A stretch of 64,000 bases of DNA from an uncultured Burkholderiales bacterium (GCA_902825995.1 CADEDE010000003.1:1-64000); one strand, 5' to 3'. Shown: positions 8,072-16,872, counted from the stretch's first letter. Numbers and translations: made by a program. Notes: generated by a model from the letters alone, not told the origin.

Positions 8072-9355
8072 TCAGGCGGTGTCGGCGGGCTGGTCCAATA
8101 TCAACTCGACCACGAAGCCTTGCGCGGCCTCGGGCAAGCGCAGCGAGCCGCCGTGCGAGCGGGCCACCAGGTCGGCCAGCATCAGGCCCAGGCCGGTGTG
8201 GTCGTCGTAGTCCTGCGCGCCGAGCGCCTCGCGCAAAACGCGCAGGCGCTCGGGCGTGGCGCCGGGCCCGTCGTCGTGAACACGCACGGTGCCGGGCCGC
8301 GGCTGGCTGACAACCACGTGCCGCGCGCCGTAGCGCTGGGCGTTGTCGAGCAGATTGGCCAGCGCGGCGGCCAGCAGGTCGGGGTCAGCCTGCAGCGGCC
8401 CATTGGCCTGCACCGCGACCTCGATCCCAACGACCGGCAGGTGCGCCAGCAGTGCTTTCAAATCCACCGCACTGCGCTGCACGTCGCCGCCGACGCGAAA
8501 CAGATCGAGCAGCGCCTGCACCACGCGTTGCAGGCGGCCCGAGGCTTCGCGTACGCGTTGCAGACGCTGCTGCACCGCGGGCGTGCTCTCGCGCAGGGCG
8601 ACCGCGAGTTGCGCGTCCATGCCGGCCAGCGGTGTGCGCAGCGCATGGGCCGCATGCGAGGAAAAGGCGCGCTCGTGGGCGACGCGGCGCGCCAGGCGCT
8701 GCCCGAGTTGGTCGATGGCTGCATGCACCGGCGCCAGTTCGGCCCGTTCGGCCACGCCGAGAGCCTGCGCGCGGTCGAGCGGGTCGTGGCGTTCGAGTTT
8801 GTCGGTCAGGCGCTCCAGCGGGCGCAGTTCGTGGCGCACGCGGGCCCGCAGCCACCAATGGCCGAGCAGGCCGATCGACAAGGCCGCCAGCACCGCGCTC
8901 ATGGCCACCTCGGCCTGCACCTCGCGGCGCTCGCGCAGACTGTGCGCCACATAGAGCATGCGGCCCTGGCTGCCCATCGCGACGCCGAAGACGCGCCATT
9001 CGTCGGTGGCACTGAAGCCCGCGGTGGCCAGCGGGCGCAGAGCCTGCTCGGGCGCATTGGCCGCGCGTTGCAACACCGCGCCGCTGGCGGCCACGAGTTG
9101 CCAGGCGAATTCGCCCTCGCCTGCCGCCGGCAGCGGCGCGGCGTCCAGGCCGGGCCCGCCGTCACGATAGGCGACCCTCAGCGCATTGGCCAATACCGCC
9201 GCGGTCGCCTGCAACGATTCGTCGAGCAATTCATCGACCTCTTCCTGCGCCGCATAACCCACCGCCACGGCCACGCCCACGCCCCACAGCACGGCCCACA
9301 GCAAGAGGGCGTTGGCCAGCCGCGCACGGATCGATGGGGTTCTCTTTGGATTCAC
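8072..9355 (-). CDS. Sensor histidine kinase (PmrB/TctE-like)
   Basis: The frame starts with GTG at 9355, whose GTGA overlaps the stop of the response-regulator gene, giving 427 residues. There is an N-terminal membrane helix (LANALLLWAVLWGVGVAVAVGY), a periplasmic sensor of about 130 residues, a second helix (AVLAALSIGLLGHWWL), a HAMP-like linker, the H-box with phospho-acceptor H237 (AAHALRTPLAG), the N-box LANLLDNAQRYG, and G-boxes DDGPG and TGLGLMLADL. The gene pair is divergent from a phosphoethanolamine transferase, the arrangement of PmrAB-type systems that remodel lipid A, so that role is inferred. Confidence 0.9.
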   Translation of the reverse strand: MNPKRTPSIRARLANALLLWAVLWGVGVAVAVGYAAQEEVDELLDESLQATAAVLANALRVAYRDGGPGLDAAPLPAAGEGEFAWQLVAASGAVLQRAANAPEQALRPLATAGFSATDEWRVFGVAMGSQGRMLYVAHSLRERREVQAEVAMSAVLAALSIGLLGHWWLRARVRHELRPLERLTDKLERHDPLDRAQALGVAERAELAPVHAAIDQLGQRLARRVAHERAFSSHAAHALRTPLAGMDAQLAVALRESTPAVQQRLQRVREASGRLQRVVQALLDLFRVGGDVQRSAVDLKALLAHLPVVGIEVAVQANGPLQADPDLLAAALANLLDNAQRYGARHVVVSQPRPGTVRVHDDGPGATPERLRVLREALGAQDYDDHTGLGLMLADLVARSHGGSLRLPEAAQGFVVELILDQPADTA

Positions 9356-10020
9356 GACGCTGGCCTCTCGCCGATGCGATAGCCCAGCCCGCGCACGGTT
9401 TCGATCAATTCGCGGCCGAGCTTGCGGCGCAGCGCGGAAACATGCACTTCGAGGGCATTGCTGGCCACTTCGCTGTCGAAGCCATGCACCAGTTTTTCCA
9501 GGTCGGCCTTGGGCACGATGCGCCCGGCGCGCAAGGCCAGCGCTTCGAGCACGGCCCATTCGCGCGCCGTGAGTTCGGCGCGCCCGGCGCGCGTGAACGC
9601 GGTGCGCGCGGCCAGATCGACCTCGACGCCACCGAAGCTGCAACGCGACCGGGCGGCGCCGGCGCCGCTGCGCCGGCTCACGGCGCGCAGGCGGGCGCTC
9701 AATTCCTCGGGCGCGAAGGGCTTGACCAGATAGTCGTCGGCGCCGGCGTCCAGGCCGCCGATACGGTCGCCAAGGCGGTCGCGCGCGGTCAGCATCAGCG
9801 CCGGCGTGGCATCGCCGCGGGCGCGCCGCGTGCGCAGCCAATCGAGGCCGGAACCGTCGGGCAATTGCCAATCGACCAGCAGGGCGTCATACGGTTCACC
9901 GCGCAATGCGTCGGTGGCGGCCAGGCAGGCGCACCAATCGACCCGATGCCCGTCGGCGCGCAGGAAATCGCGCAGGCCTTCGCCCAGCGTGGGGTCGTCT
10001 TCGATCAGCAGCAGGCGCAT
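9352..10020 (-). CDS. OmpR-family response regulator (PmrA-like)
   Basis: The 222-residue regulator has a receiver domain with acidic pocket EDD at 7-9, phospho-acceptor D50 (LLVDWQLPDG) and lysine in YLVKPF, followed by a winged-helix domain with LTAREWAVLEAL, NALEVHVSALRRKLG and the ending TVRGLGYRIG. It is translated just ahead of its kinase with a 4-bp overlap. The divergent promoter region to its right has three CTTCAG repeats at an 11-bp pitch, the spacing used by OmpR-type dimers. It probably controls both its own operon and eptA. Confidence 0.92.
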   Translation of the reverse strand: MRLLLIEDDPTLGEGLRDFLRADGHRVDWCACLAATDALRGEPYDALLVDWQLPDGSGLDWLRTRRARGDATPALMLTARDRLGDRIGGLDAGADDYLVKPFAPEELSARLRAVSRRSGAGAARSRCSFGGVEVDLAARTAFTRAGRAELTAREWAVLEALALRAGRIVPKADLEKLVHGFDSEVASNALEVHVSALRRKLGRELIETVRGLGYRIGERPAS

Positions 10021-10069
10021 GGCGGTTCGGTTGTTGCGCGAACGGTAGCACTGCCGCCGCGGCGGGCGG

Positions 10070-10097
10070 CTTCAGCCGCACTTCAGCCTGGCTTCAG
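10070..10097. promoter_or_regulatory. Triple CTTCAG direct repeat, likely response-regulator box
   Basis: CTTCAG occurs at 10070, 10081 and 10092, exactly 11 bp apart, in the 100-bp gap between the divergent regulator and eptA genes. PmrA-type boxes are two hexamers of the CTTAAG kind separated by 5 bp. Here three hexamers with 5-bp spacers are seen. Binding is inferred, not shown. Confidence 0.65.
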
Positions 10098-10120
10098 GCC
10101 AGGCCGGCGCAATCGGGCCC

Positions 10121-11797
10121 ATGTCCGAATTCTTGCCGGGAGGCGCAGCGTCGCCGCGTTCGCCCTTGCCTGGTCTGTGCCTGCGCTTTGCGGCCACCAG
10201 CGACCAGTTGGTGCTGGCCGCTGGCCTGTTCTGGGCGCTGGCCGTCAACCGGCCCTTCTTTGTCGCGGCCTCGCGCGCTCACACCAACGCGAACGGCTGG
10301 TCCTGGAGCTTTGTCGTCGGCCTGGCCCTGATGCTCGCGGCGCTGCATGTGCTGCTCACCGGCCTGCTCAGCACGCGGCGCAGCGTCAAGCCGGTGCTGG
10401 CCCTGCTGGCGGTCGTGGCCGCCTTTGCGCTGCACTTCATGCAGGCCTATGGCGCGGTGCTCGATCCGTCGATGCTGCGCAATGCCCTGCATACCGATTT
10501 TGCCGAGACCCGCGAACTGCTGTCCTGGCGCCTGGCCCTGGACCTGCTGCTGTATGCCGGCTTGCCGATCGCGCTGCTGGCCTGCGCGCGGGTGCAGCGC
10601 CGGCCCGTGCGTCGCGCGCTGCTGTCGCGCGCATTGCTGCTGGGTTTGGCGCTGGCGACCTTGCTGGGCGCGCTGATGTGGCAGTTCCAGCCGCTGGCCG
10701 CGCTGATGCGCAACCACAAGGAGTTGCGCTACCTCATCACCCCGGCCAACGTGCTGTGGTCGCTGGGCAGCGTGCTGGCGGCCGACGCGCGCGGCGCCAC
10801 GCGGCCGCGCCAGCCGATCGGGCTGGACGCCGCGCCGGGCCCGCGCTGGGCCGCGACGACCCGGCCGCGGGTGATGGTGATCGTGGTCGGCGAAACGGTG
10901 CGCAGCGCCAACTGGGGCCTGAACGGTTATGCGCGCCAGACCACACCGCTGCTCGCCCAGCTGCCGGTGCTCAACGTCCCCGATACCAGCGCCTGCGGCA
11001 CCAGCACCGAAGTCTCGCTGCCCTGCATGTTCGCGCCGGTGGGCCGGCGCAACTACGACGAAGCGACGATCCGCGGCAGCGAATCGCTGCTGCATGTGCT
11101 GGCGCGGGCCGGCGCAACGGTGCAGTGGCGCGACAACCAGTCGGGCTGCAAGGGCGTGTGCGACGGTTTGCCCACCGAGCTGGTCACCGCCGCCACCGCG
11201 CCCGGCCTGTGCCAGGGCGAACGCTGCTGGGACGAGGGCCTGCTGCGCGGCCTGGACCAGCGCCTGCAAAACGCGCAAGGCGTGCAGGTGCTGGTGCTGC
11301 ACATGCTCGGCAACCACGGGCCCTCGTATTTCCGCCGCTATCCGAGCGCATTCGAGCGCTTCACGCCGGCCTGCCGCGACGACGATCTCGGCCGCTGCAC
11401 GCAGGGCGAAATCGTCAATGCCTACGACAACGCCGTGCTCTACACCGACCATGTGCTGGCGTCGCTGATCGCGACCCTGGACGCGAACGCCGCGAAGGTC
11501 GATGCGGCGATGCTGTTCGTATCGGACCACGGTGAATCGCTCGGCGAAAAGGGCCTGTTCCTGCACGGCGTGCCCCACGCGATCGCGCCGCGCGAGCAGA
11601 CCCAGGTGCCGATGCTGATGTGGTGGAGCGATGGCTTCGGCCAGACGGCCGGTCTGGACCGCCCGTGCATGCAGCGGCGCAGCGCCGAGCCGGCGCAGCA
11701 CGACCACCTGTTCCACACCGTCCTCGGCCTGCTCGACGTGAAGACCGCACTTTACGACGCGCAATTCGACCTGACGCGCCGATGCCGCCGCGAATGA
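10121..11797 (+). CDS. eptA: Lipid A phosphoethanolamine transferase
   Basis: The 558-residue protein has five predicted N-terminal membrane helices and then a periplasmic sulfatase-like domain. The nucleophile threonine is T259 in VVGETVRSANWG, with further metal-site motifs SDHGESLGEKG and HMLGNHGPSY, and paired cysteines (TSACGTSTEVSLPCM, SGCKGVC, LCQGERCW) as in EptA/MCR enzymes. It moves phosphoethanolamine from phosphatidylethanolamine to lipid A in the inner membrane, lowering negative charge. A response-regulator box candidate lies just upstream, and a PAP2 gene overlaps its stop by 4 bp. Confidence 0.93.
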   Translation: MSEFLPGGAASPRSPLPGLCLRFAATSDQLVLAAGLFWALAVNRPFFVAASRAHTNANGWSWSFVVGLALMLAALHVLLTGLLSTRRSVKPVLALLAVVAAFALHFMQAYGAVLDPSMLRNALHTDFAETRELLSWRLALDLLLYAGLPIALLACARVQRRPVRRALLSRALLLGLALATLLGALMWQFQPLAALMRNHKELRYLITPANVLWSLGSVLAADARGATRPRQPIGLDAAPGPRWAATTRPRVMVIVVGETVRSANWGLNGYARQTTPLLAQLPVLNVPDTSACGTSTEVSLPCMFAPVGRRNYDEATIRGSESLLHVLARAGATVQWRDNQSGCKGVCDGLPTELVTAATAPGLCQGERCWDEGLLRGLDQRLQNAQGVQVLVLHMLGNHGPSYFRRYPSAFERFTPACRDDDLGRCTQGEIVNAYDNAVLYTDHVLASLIATLDANAAKVDAAMLFVSDHGESLGEKGLFLHGVPHAIAPREQTQVPMLMWWSDGFGQTAGLDRPCMQRRSAEPAQHDHLFHTVLGLLDVKTALYDAQFDLTRRCRRE

Positions 11798-12537
11798 GCG
11801 CTACGCCGACGTCGATGGCCCGCATGGCGCACAGCTGGCCGCTGCCGCCGCCGGGCTGGCTGCGCATGAGCGGCGTCGCACTGCTGGCCGCCGCGCTGGC
11901 GCTCGTGCTGCTGGCTCAGTTCGGCAACCTCGACCTGGCGCTGGCCGATCACAGCTTCGACGCGGCGCTGCGGCAATTTCCGTGGCGCGACAGCTGGTTT
12001 GCCGATACCTTCATGCATCGCTGGGTCAAGCTGCCCCTGATCCTGGCCGGCAGCCTGCTGGTGCTTGCCGCCGCGACGGAATCCGTGCTGCACCGGCCTC
12101 GGCTCGGCGCCGCCGATCGTTGGCGGCTGCGTGCTTCGGCCGCGATCGCGTTGCTGGTGCCGCTGGCCATCGCGCTGGCCAAGCGGCAATCGGCGTCGCA
12201 TTGCCCGTGGAGCATCGAGCGCTACGGCGGGCACGCGCTGTATGTGCGCCTGCTCGACGCGCTGCCCGCGGGCTTCGAGCCCGGCGCCTGTTGGCCGGCC
12301 GGCCATGCCAGCAGTGCGCTCTGGCTGGCCGGCCTGTGCGTGTGGTGGCTGCCACAGCGGCCGCGCGCCGCCGCGGCGGTCTTTGCCGCCGGCCTGGCCG
12401 CCGGGTTCGCGCTGGGTTGGGTGCAGCAATTGCGCGGCGCGCATTTCCTCAGCCACACCCTGTGGTCGATGTGGATCGCGGCGGGGCTGGTATGGGTCGT
12501 CTTGCTCGGGCTCATGCTGGCCGGGCGCAGTCGCTGA
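11794..12537 (+). CDS. PAP2-family membrane phosphatase
   Basis: The 247-residue membrane protein starts at ATG 11794 inside the ATGA overlap with eptA; an in-frame ATG at 11782 is less likely. The PAP2 motifs are present in altered form: KRQSASHCPW for motif 1, CWPAGHASS for motif 2 (usual PSGH), and LRGAHFLSHTLWS for motif 3. The catalytic histidines are kept. Family members remove phosphate from undecaprenyl diphosphate, phosphatidate or lipid A. Coupling to eptA suggests a lipid A or lipid-carrier substrate. The CPW in place of the usual RP pair is a feature I associate with PAP2 proteins encoded next to EptA. Confidence 0.82.
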   Translation: MSATPTSMARMAHSWPLPPPGWLRMSGVALLAAALALVLLAQFGNLDLALADHSFDAALRQFPWRDSWFADTFMHRWVKLPLILAGSLLVLAAATESVLHRPRLGAADRWRLRASAAIALLVPLAIALAKRQSASHCPWSIERYGGHALYVRLLDALPAGFEPGACWPAGHASSALWLAGLCVWWLPQRPRAAAAVFAAGLAAGFALGWVQQLRGAHFLSHTLWSMWIAAGLVWVVLLGLMLAGRSR

Positions 12538-12622
12538 GCCATTGACTGGGGTTGGCCGCAACCCGTGGCAACCCCAGGGCCACGCGGGCATTGGCGTTGC
12601 GGCCAGCCGTTAGCATCGACGC

Positions 12623-13243
12623 ATGTCCGCTGCCGATCTGATGGGCCTGCTGCTCTCGCTCCTGGCGCGCCTGATCACAGGCGCGCAGGGGCACTGGAAA
12701 GGTTGCCCGCCGACGGCCGAGCAACGCATCTACTTTGCCAACCATCAGAGCCACTTCGACTGGATCCTGATCTGGGCCGCGCTGCCCAAGGACTTGCGCA
12801 GCAAGACGCGTCCGATCGCGGCCAAGGACTACTGGACCTCGAGCCCCTTCAAACACTGGCTCACGCGCGAAGTCTTCAACGCGGTCTATGTGTCGCGCAC
12901 CCGCACGACGGACCAGGATCCACTGGAGCCGCTGGTCGAGGCCCTGAAACAAGGCGACTCGCTGGTGATTTTTCCCGAAGGCACGCGCAGCAACAAGGGC
13001 CAGCCGCAAGCCTTCAAGAGCGGCCTGTTTCACCTGGCCGAGCAGTTCCCGCAGGTGCAACTGGTTCCGGCCTGGATCGACAACGTCCAGCGCGTGATGC
13101 CCAAGGGCGAGGTCGTGCCGGTGCCGATCCTGTGCACGGTGACCTTCGGCGCGCCGCTGCAACTGGGCCTCGAAGAAGACAAGCGCGCCTTCCTCGATCG
13201 CGCGCGTGAAGCGGTGCTGGCGGTGCGGCCGAGAACGGCATGA
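12623..13243 (+). CDS. 1-acyl-glycerol-3-phosphate acyltransferase-like protein (PlsC family)
   Basis: The 206-residue protein carries the acyltransferase motifs NHQSHFDW (the HX4D catalytic pair) and FPEGTRS, with a basic segment before them, as in PlsC-type lysophosphatidate acyltransferases. It lacks long membrane spans apart from the N-terminus (LMGLLLSLLARLI). The next gene, a CdsA-like enzyme, overlaps it by 4 bp, so the pair could make phosphatidate and then CDP-diacylglycerol. As a short paralogue outside the main lipid genes it may serve a specialised lipid. The 85-base gap before it holds a 9-bp hairpin without a T-run. Confidence 0.85.
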   Translation: MSAADLMGLLLSLLARLITGAQGHWKGCPPTAEQRIYFANHQSHFDWILIWAALPKDLRSKTRPIAAKDYWTSSPFKHWLTREVFNAVYVSRTRTTDQDPLEPLVEALKQGDSLVIFPEGTRSNKGQPQAFKSGLFHLAEQFPQVQLVPAWIDNVQRVMPKGEVVPVPILCTVTFGAPLQLGLEEDKRAFLDRAREAVLAVRPRTA

Positions 13244-14220
13244 GCCTGGGCAAGCTGCGCCAACTGGCCGTTGACGAGCAGGTCGCGCTGCTGTTCGTGA
13301 TCCTGTTCGGCGTGCTCGCGCTGATAACCCTGGGCGCCTTCCTGTACTCGCTGCGCGATACGCCCGATACGCACAGCGCCGCTGCGCTGGGTTTTCGGCG
13401 CGACCTGCGCGCGGTCTGGGTCGGCACCCTGCTGTTCTGGCTGGCCTGGCTATCGGGGCCGATCGGCGCGACCCTGTTCTTCGGCTTGTTTTCCTTCCTG
13501 GCGCTGCGCGAATTCATCACCCTGCAACATACCCGGCGCAGCGACCACCGCAGCCTGCTCCTGGCCTTCTTCATCGTGCTGCCGGTGCAGTATGCGATCG
13601 TCGCCACGCGACACTTCGACCTGTTCGCGGTCTTCGTGCCGGTCTATGTCTTCTTCGCCATTCCGGTGCTCAGCGCGATGGCCGGCGACCCGCACCGCTT
13701 CCTCGAGCGCAACGCCAAGATCCAGTGGGGCATCGTGGTCTGCGTCTATGGCCTGTCGCATGCGCCGGCCCTGCTGCTGCTCGACTTCAAGGGCTACGAA
13801 GGGCGCGGCGCCTTCCTGCTTTTCTTCCTGGTCATCGTCACCGCCGTAGCGCAGGTGGTGCAGGAACTGGCCAGCCGCCGCCTGCGCCGCCGGCCGCTGG
13901 CGCGCCAGATCAGCCGCAGTTTTTCGGCGCGCGCCTGGATCATCGGCGTGCTGGTGGCCGCCCTGGCCGGCGCGCTGCTGTACTGGATCACCCCGTTCAA
14001 GGCCGGCCAGGCCCTGGTCATGGCCTTCATCGCCGCCGGCTGCGGCACGCTCGGTGAATTCGTCATGAAGGCCCTGAAGCGCGATGCCGGCGTGCACCAC
14101 TGGGGCAATCGCAGCGGCGTCACCGGCGCGGTGGGTTTGCTCGACCGCGTGGCACCGCTGTGCTTTGCCGCGCCGGTATTCTTTCATTCGGTGCGCTGGT
14201 ATTTCAAGGCCAGTTTGTGA
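13240..14220 (+). CDS. CdsA-like phosphatidate cytidylyltransferase
   Basis: The 326-residue polytopic membrane protein has about eight hydrophobic segments and a degenerate form of the CTP-transferase signature near the C-terminus (MKALKRDAGVHHWGNRSG...GLLDRVAP). The lysine-arginine and aspartate of the family are recognisable. The usual KD pair and HGG are altered. It resembles YnbB-type proteins found beside short PlsC-like acyltransferases. The ATGA overlap with the upstream gene implies coupled translation. The activity is inferred from family resemblance, and the altered signature leaves room for a different nucleotide or lipid substrate. Confidence 0.78.
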   Translation: MSLGKLRQLAVDEQVALLFVILFGVLALITLGAFLYSLRDTPDTHSAAALGFRRDLRAVWVGTLLFWLAWLSGPIGATLFFGLFSFLALREFITLQHTRRSDHRSLLLAFFIVLPVQYAIVATRHFDLFAVFVPVYVFFAIPVLSAMAGDPHRFLERNAKIQWGIVVCVYGLSHAPALLLLDFKGYEGRGAFLLFFLVIVTAVAQVVQELASRRLRRRPLARQISRSFSARAWIIGVLVAALAGALLYWITPFKAGQALVMAFIAAGCGTLGEFVMKALKRDAGVHHWGNRSGVTGAVGLLDRVAPLCFAAPVFFHSVRWYFKASL

Positions 14221-14225
14221 TGCAG

Positions 14226-14325
14226 CCCCCAAGCTCACTTCGTTCGCTGCCCCCTGGGCCACACGAGGGCCCCTTCGTGGCCCTTGGGGCGCGTCAGTAC
14301 CTTGGGGCGGCCCGGCGGTACTGAC
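14226..14325 (+). repeat. GC-rich palindromic unit ending in a start-abutting hairpin (copy 2)
   Basis: The unit opens with cccccaagctcacttcg, has paired gggcc/ggccc blocks, and ends with a perfect 9-bp stem gtcagtacc (14293-14301) with ggtactgac (14317-14325) around the loop ttggggcggcccggc. The ATG of ruvC follows with no gap. The copy before murE has the identical 15-nt loop with another stem. Confidence 0.8.
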
Positions 14326-14874
14326 ATGCGGATCCTCGGCATCGACCCCGGCCTGCAGACCACCGGCTTCGGCGTCATCGACGCCGACGGCCCGCGCCTG
14401 CACTACGTGGCCAGCGGCACGATCAAGACCGCCGCGGTGGCGCGCGGCGATCTGCCGGCGCGGCTGAAGATCATCTTCGAGGGCGTCTGCGAAGTCGCGG
14501 CGCGCTACGAGGCGCAATGCGCCGCGGTGGAGATCGTCTTCGTCAACGTCAACCCGCAGAGCACCCTGCTGCTGGGCCAGGCGCGCGGCGCGGCGCTGGC
14601 CGCCCTGGTCTCGCGCTCGCTCGAGGTCTCGGAGTACACCGCGCTGCAGATGAAGAAGGCCATCGTCGGCAGCGGCCACGCGCACAAATCGCAGGTGCAG
14701 GCGATGGTGCAGCGGCTGTTGGCGCTGACCGCGGCCCCCGGCAGCGATGCCGCCGATGCCCTGGGCATCGCCATCACCCATGCCCATGCGGGGGCATCGC
14801 TCGCGGCGCTGGCCAAGGCTTCGCCGCTGGAGCGGCGGCAACATGCGCAGTACCGGCGCGGCAGGGCATATTGA
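14326..14874 (+). CDS. ruvC: Crossover junction endodeoxyribonuclease RuvC
   Basis: The 182-residue protein begins [17 protein letters not shown] with the first catalytic aspartate, has glutamate in [14 protein letters not shown], and the C-terminal acidic pair in [15 protein letters not shown]. RuvC cuts Holliday junctions symmetrically together with RuvAB. The usual ruvA and ruvB are not adjacent; an intergenic region with hairpin repeats follows. Translation would start from inside a strong hairpin, as the 3' arm ends at the base before ATG and no clear ribosome site is free. Confidence 0.95.
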   Translation: MRILGIDPGLQTTGFGVIDADGPRLHYVASGTIKTAAVARGDLPARLKIIFEGVCEVAARYEAQCAAVEIVFVNVNPQSTLLLGQARGAALAALVSRSLEVSEYTALQMKKAIVGSGHAHKSQVQAMVQRLLALTAAPGSDAADALGIAITHAHAGASLAALAKASPLERRQHAQYRRGRAY

Positions 14875-15054
14875 ACGGCTCGAAGGCAGCGTTTTGCTCT
14901 GTCGATGGCACACGCATCGTGCTTGTCTCGCAAACGCGGCGTGCAACGCGAATGTGCGATTGCATCAGCCCAATGTCGGCAATGTGGAGTCTGAGCCAAG
15001 GTCGCCTGGCGGCCCAAAGGCGAAGATGACTGTCTGCTCCGGCGCTTGGCCCGA

Positions 15055-15116
15055 GGCGGGATGCCTGCCGGGGTTCAGGCTGCGGGTACGCAATTCACCC
15101 CGGCAGGCATCCCGCC
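15055..15116 (+). repeat. Stem-loop element with conserved 24-nt loop, copy a
   Basis: Arms 15055-15073 and 15098-15116 are a perfect 19-bp inverted repeat (ggcgggatgcctgccgggg) around a 24-nt loop starting ttcaggctgcggg. The loop and the inner stem recur in opposite orientation at 15191-15242. This lies in the 583-base gene-free stretch 14875-15457, in which I find no supportable coding sequence. Confidence 0.85.
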
Positions 15117-15190
15117 CCGGGCCCGCCAGCCGCGGTGAGGTGGCGCGCATTGAAACGCGCAGCGCCATGCTGCCAGCAAGGCGACGGGCG

Positions 15191-15242
15191 CAGAGCTGCC
15201 GGGGTGAATTGCGTACCCGCAGCCTGAACCCCGGCGGCTCTG
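15191..15242 (-). repeat. Stem-loop element with conserved 24-nt loop, copy b
   Basis: Arms cagagctgccgggg (15191-15204) and ccccggcggctctg (15229-15242) pair over 14 positions with one T-G wobble. The 24-nt loop is the exact reverse complement of the loop of copy a. Outside the shared inner stem, both arms differ from copy a yet still pair. Across the two copies a perfect 40-bp inverted repeat runs 15067-15106 / 15196-15235. Confidence 0.85.
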
Positions 15243-15457
15243 CGCCCGGCGCCTTGCATGCGCAGACCGTCAAGGCCAGTGCATTGCGGACACGTCGCCG
15301 ACGTACCTGAAGGGTCGAGTGCTGTCCGTCGATCAGGCCTGAAGCGGCCTCTCGGCAGGATGGCAATGCACCGAACTCGTCGCTCGCCAACAGCATCGAT
15401 GAGCTACTACGGTCGGGACCGTCGGCGGCCGTCGCCCCTCGCTCGGTCCGCGCGCGC

Positions 15458-15673
15458 TCAGCCAAAGACCATCCGCCAAATCGCCACCACCACATGGCCC
15501 CAGATGCCGATATTGAAGCCCAGCAGGGCGAACAATTTTGCGGTGTTGAACAGGATCCGCGCGCGCCGCGCGCAGGCTTCTTCGCCGGTGGCGGCATAGA
15601 GCACCACGTACATCAGCGAGGGCAGCATGGTGGCCACCGTGAGCGTGGCCATGACCCAGTAGAAGATGGTCAT
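15458..15673 (-). CDS. Small membrane protein of unknown function
   Basis: The 71-residue protein MTIFYWVMATLTVATMLPSL has two hydrophobic segments (residues about 4-27 and 46-68) separated by a charged stretch EEACARRARIL. It follows another small membrane protein and lpxC on the same strand with only 4 bases to the upstream gene, so it is likely the last gene of the division cluster transcript. I do not recognise a family with a known function. Confidence 0.7.
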   Translation of the reverse strand: MTIFYWVMATLTVATMLPSLMYVVLYAATGEEACARRARILFNTAKLFALLGFNIGIWGHVVVAIWRMVFG

Positions 15674-15677
15674 GGGT

Positions 15678-15863
15678 TCACAACAAGGGTGTCAGGCGTT
15701 CGAGCAGGATCACCGCGACAAAGCCGACGGCGGCGATCAAGGTCCACTTCACGATCACCATGCCGCGCTGGCGCCAGACAGGCCGTCCGCTGGCCACGAA
15801 AGCCGCAAAGCACAGCAGACCGGCCAGCAGCAGCAGGCCGAAGACGAGACGAAAAACGAGCAT
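15678..15863 (-). CDS. Small membrane protein of unknown function
   Basis: The 61-residue protein starts MLVFRLVFGLLLLAGLLCF; an earlier in-frame start would add 14 polar residues and is less likely. Two membrane helices flank a short basic loop (SGRPVWRQRG). It begins 16 bases after the lpxC stop. The function is unknown; its place suggests an envelope role, which is inference only. Confidence 0.68.
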   Translation of the reverse strand: MLVFRLVFGLLLLAGLLCFAAFVASGRPVWRQRGMVIVKWTLIAAVGFVAVILLERLTPLL

Positions 15864-15879
15864 CGGCGCACTTTCCCGG

Positions 15880-16815
15880 TCACCAGGCCGGGGCCAGTTC
15901 GGCAAAGCCGGCCGGCGCCTCGGTGGTTTTATAGAAGCTGGCGATCTCGTAGTTGCCGGGATCGGCCAGCAACGCGCGCAGCAAACGGTTGTTCAGCGCG
16001 TGGCCACTCTTGAAGGCGGTGTAGTGCGCCAGCATCGGGTGCCCGGCGATATGCAAATCGCCGATGGCATCCAGGATTTTGTGTTTGACGAACTCGTCGT
16101 CGTAGCGCAGGCCGCCGGCATTCAGCACCCGCGTATCGTCGATCACGATCACGTTGTCCATGCTGCCGCCCAGGCCCAGGCCGCGCGCGCGCATGGCTTC
16201 GACATCCCTGGTGAAGCCGAAGGTGCGGGCGCGCGCGATATCGCGCTTGTAGCGGCCCGAGCCCATATCGAAGCTGACGCGCTGGCCGGTGGCGTTGACC
16301 ACCGGGTGGTCGAATTCGATCTCGAAGCTCAGCACATAGCCGTGGTGCGGATCGAGCCGGGCCCACTTGAGTTGCGCACCCTCGCCTTCGCGGACTTCGA
16401 CGGTCTTCAGGACACGGATGAAGCGCTTGGGCGCGTTCTGCAATTCGATGCCCGCGCTTTGCAGCAGAAAGACGAAGCTCGCCGCCGAGCCGTCGAGCAC
16501 CGGCACTTCATCGGCGGTGATATCGATGGCCAGGTTGTCCAGGCCCAGGCCGGCGCAGGCCGAGAGCAGGTGCTCGATGGTCTGCACCTTGGGCGCACCG
16601 GGGTCACCGCCGGCGCTGATCGTCGAGGCCATGCGCGTATCGCACACCGCCTGCGGGTTGACGGGAATGCTCACCGGCTGCGGCAGATCGGTGCGCCGAA
16701 AAACGATGCCGCTGTCGGGTGGCGCGGGCTTGAGCGTGAGTTCGACCTTCTGCCCGCTGTGCACGCCGACGCCGACGGCGCGGGTGAGCGATCTCAGGGT
16801 GCGCTGTTGGAGCAT
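15880..16815 (-). CDS. lpxC: UDP-3-O-acyl-N-acetylglucosamine deacetylase
   Basis: The 311-residue enzyme catalyses the committed step of lipid A synthesis, deacetylating UDP-3-O-acyl-GlcNAc with a zinc ion. Visible are the N-terminal [21 protein letters not shown], the zinc histidine in [13 protein letters not shown], the HKILDAIGD motif holding the second histidine and aspartate, and the C-terminal histidine in [20 protein letters not shown]. It is the gene after ftsZ, a standard position at the end of the dcw cluster. An upstream in-frame ATG is rejected because it lies in the repeat after ftsZ. Confidence 0.97.
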   Translation of the reverse strand: MLQQRTLRSLTRAVGVGVHSGQKVELTLKPAPPDSGIVFRRTDLPQPVSIPVNPQAVCDTRMASTISAGGDPGAPKVQTIEHLLSACAGLGLDNLAIDITADEVPVLDGSAASFVFLLQSAGIELQNAPKRFIRVLKTVEVREGEGAQLKWARLDPHHGYVLSFEIEFDHPVVNATGQRVSFDMGSGRYKRDIARARTFGFTRDVEAMRARGLGLGGSMDNVIVIDDTRVLNAGGLRYDDEFVKHKILDAIGDLHIAGHPMLAHYTAFKSGHALNNRLLRALLADPGNYEIASFYKTTEAPAGFAELAPAW

Positions 16816-16872
16816 AGGGTGATTGTCCCGCACCGATGAAACCCGCGTGCCGATCAAGCCGAGCGACCGCAG

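Noticed and set aside
12546..12577. Hairpin ctggggttg/caaccccag as a terminator
   Set aside because: There is no T-run and the stem is within a gap between genes that are probably co-transcribed.
14965..15597. Open frame over the stem-loop pair after ruvC
   Set aside because: It is driven by the palindromes and shows no domain or start signal.
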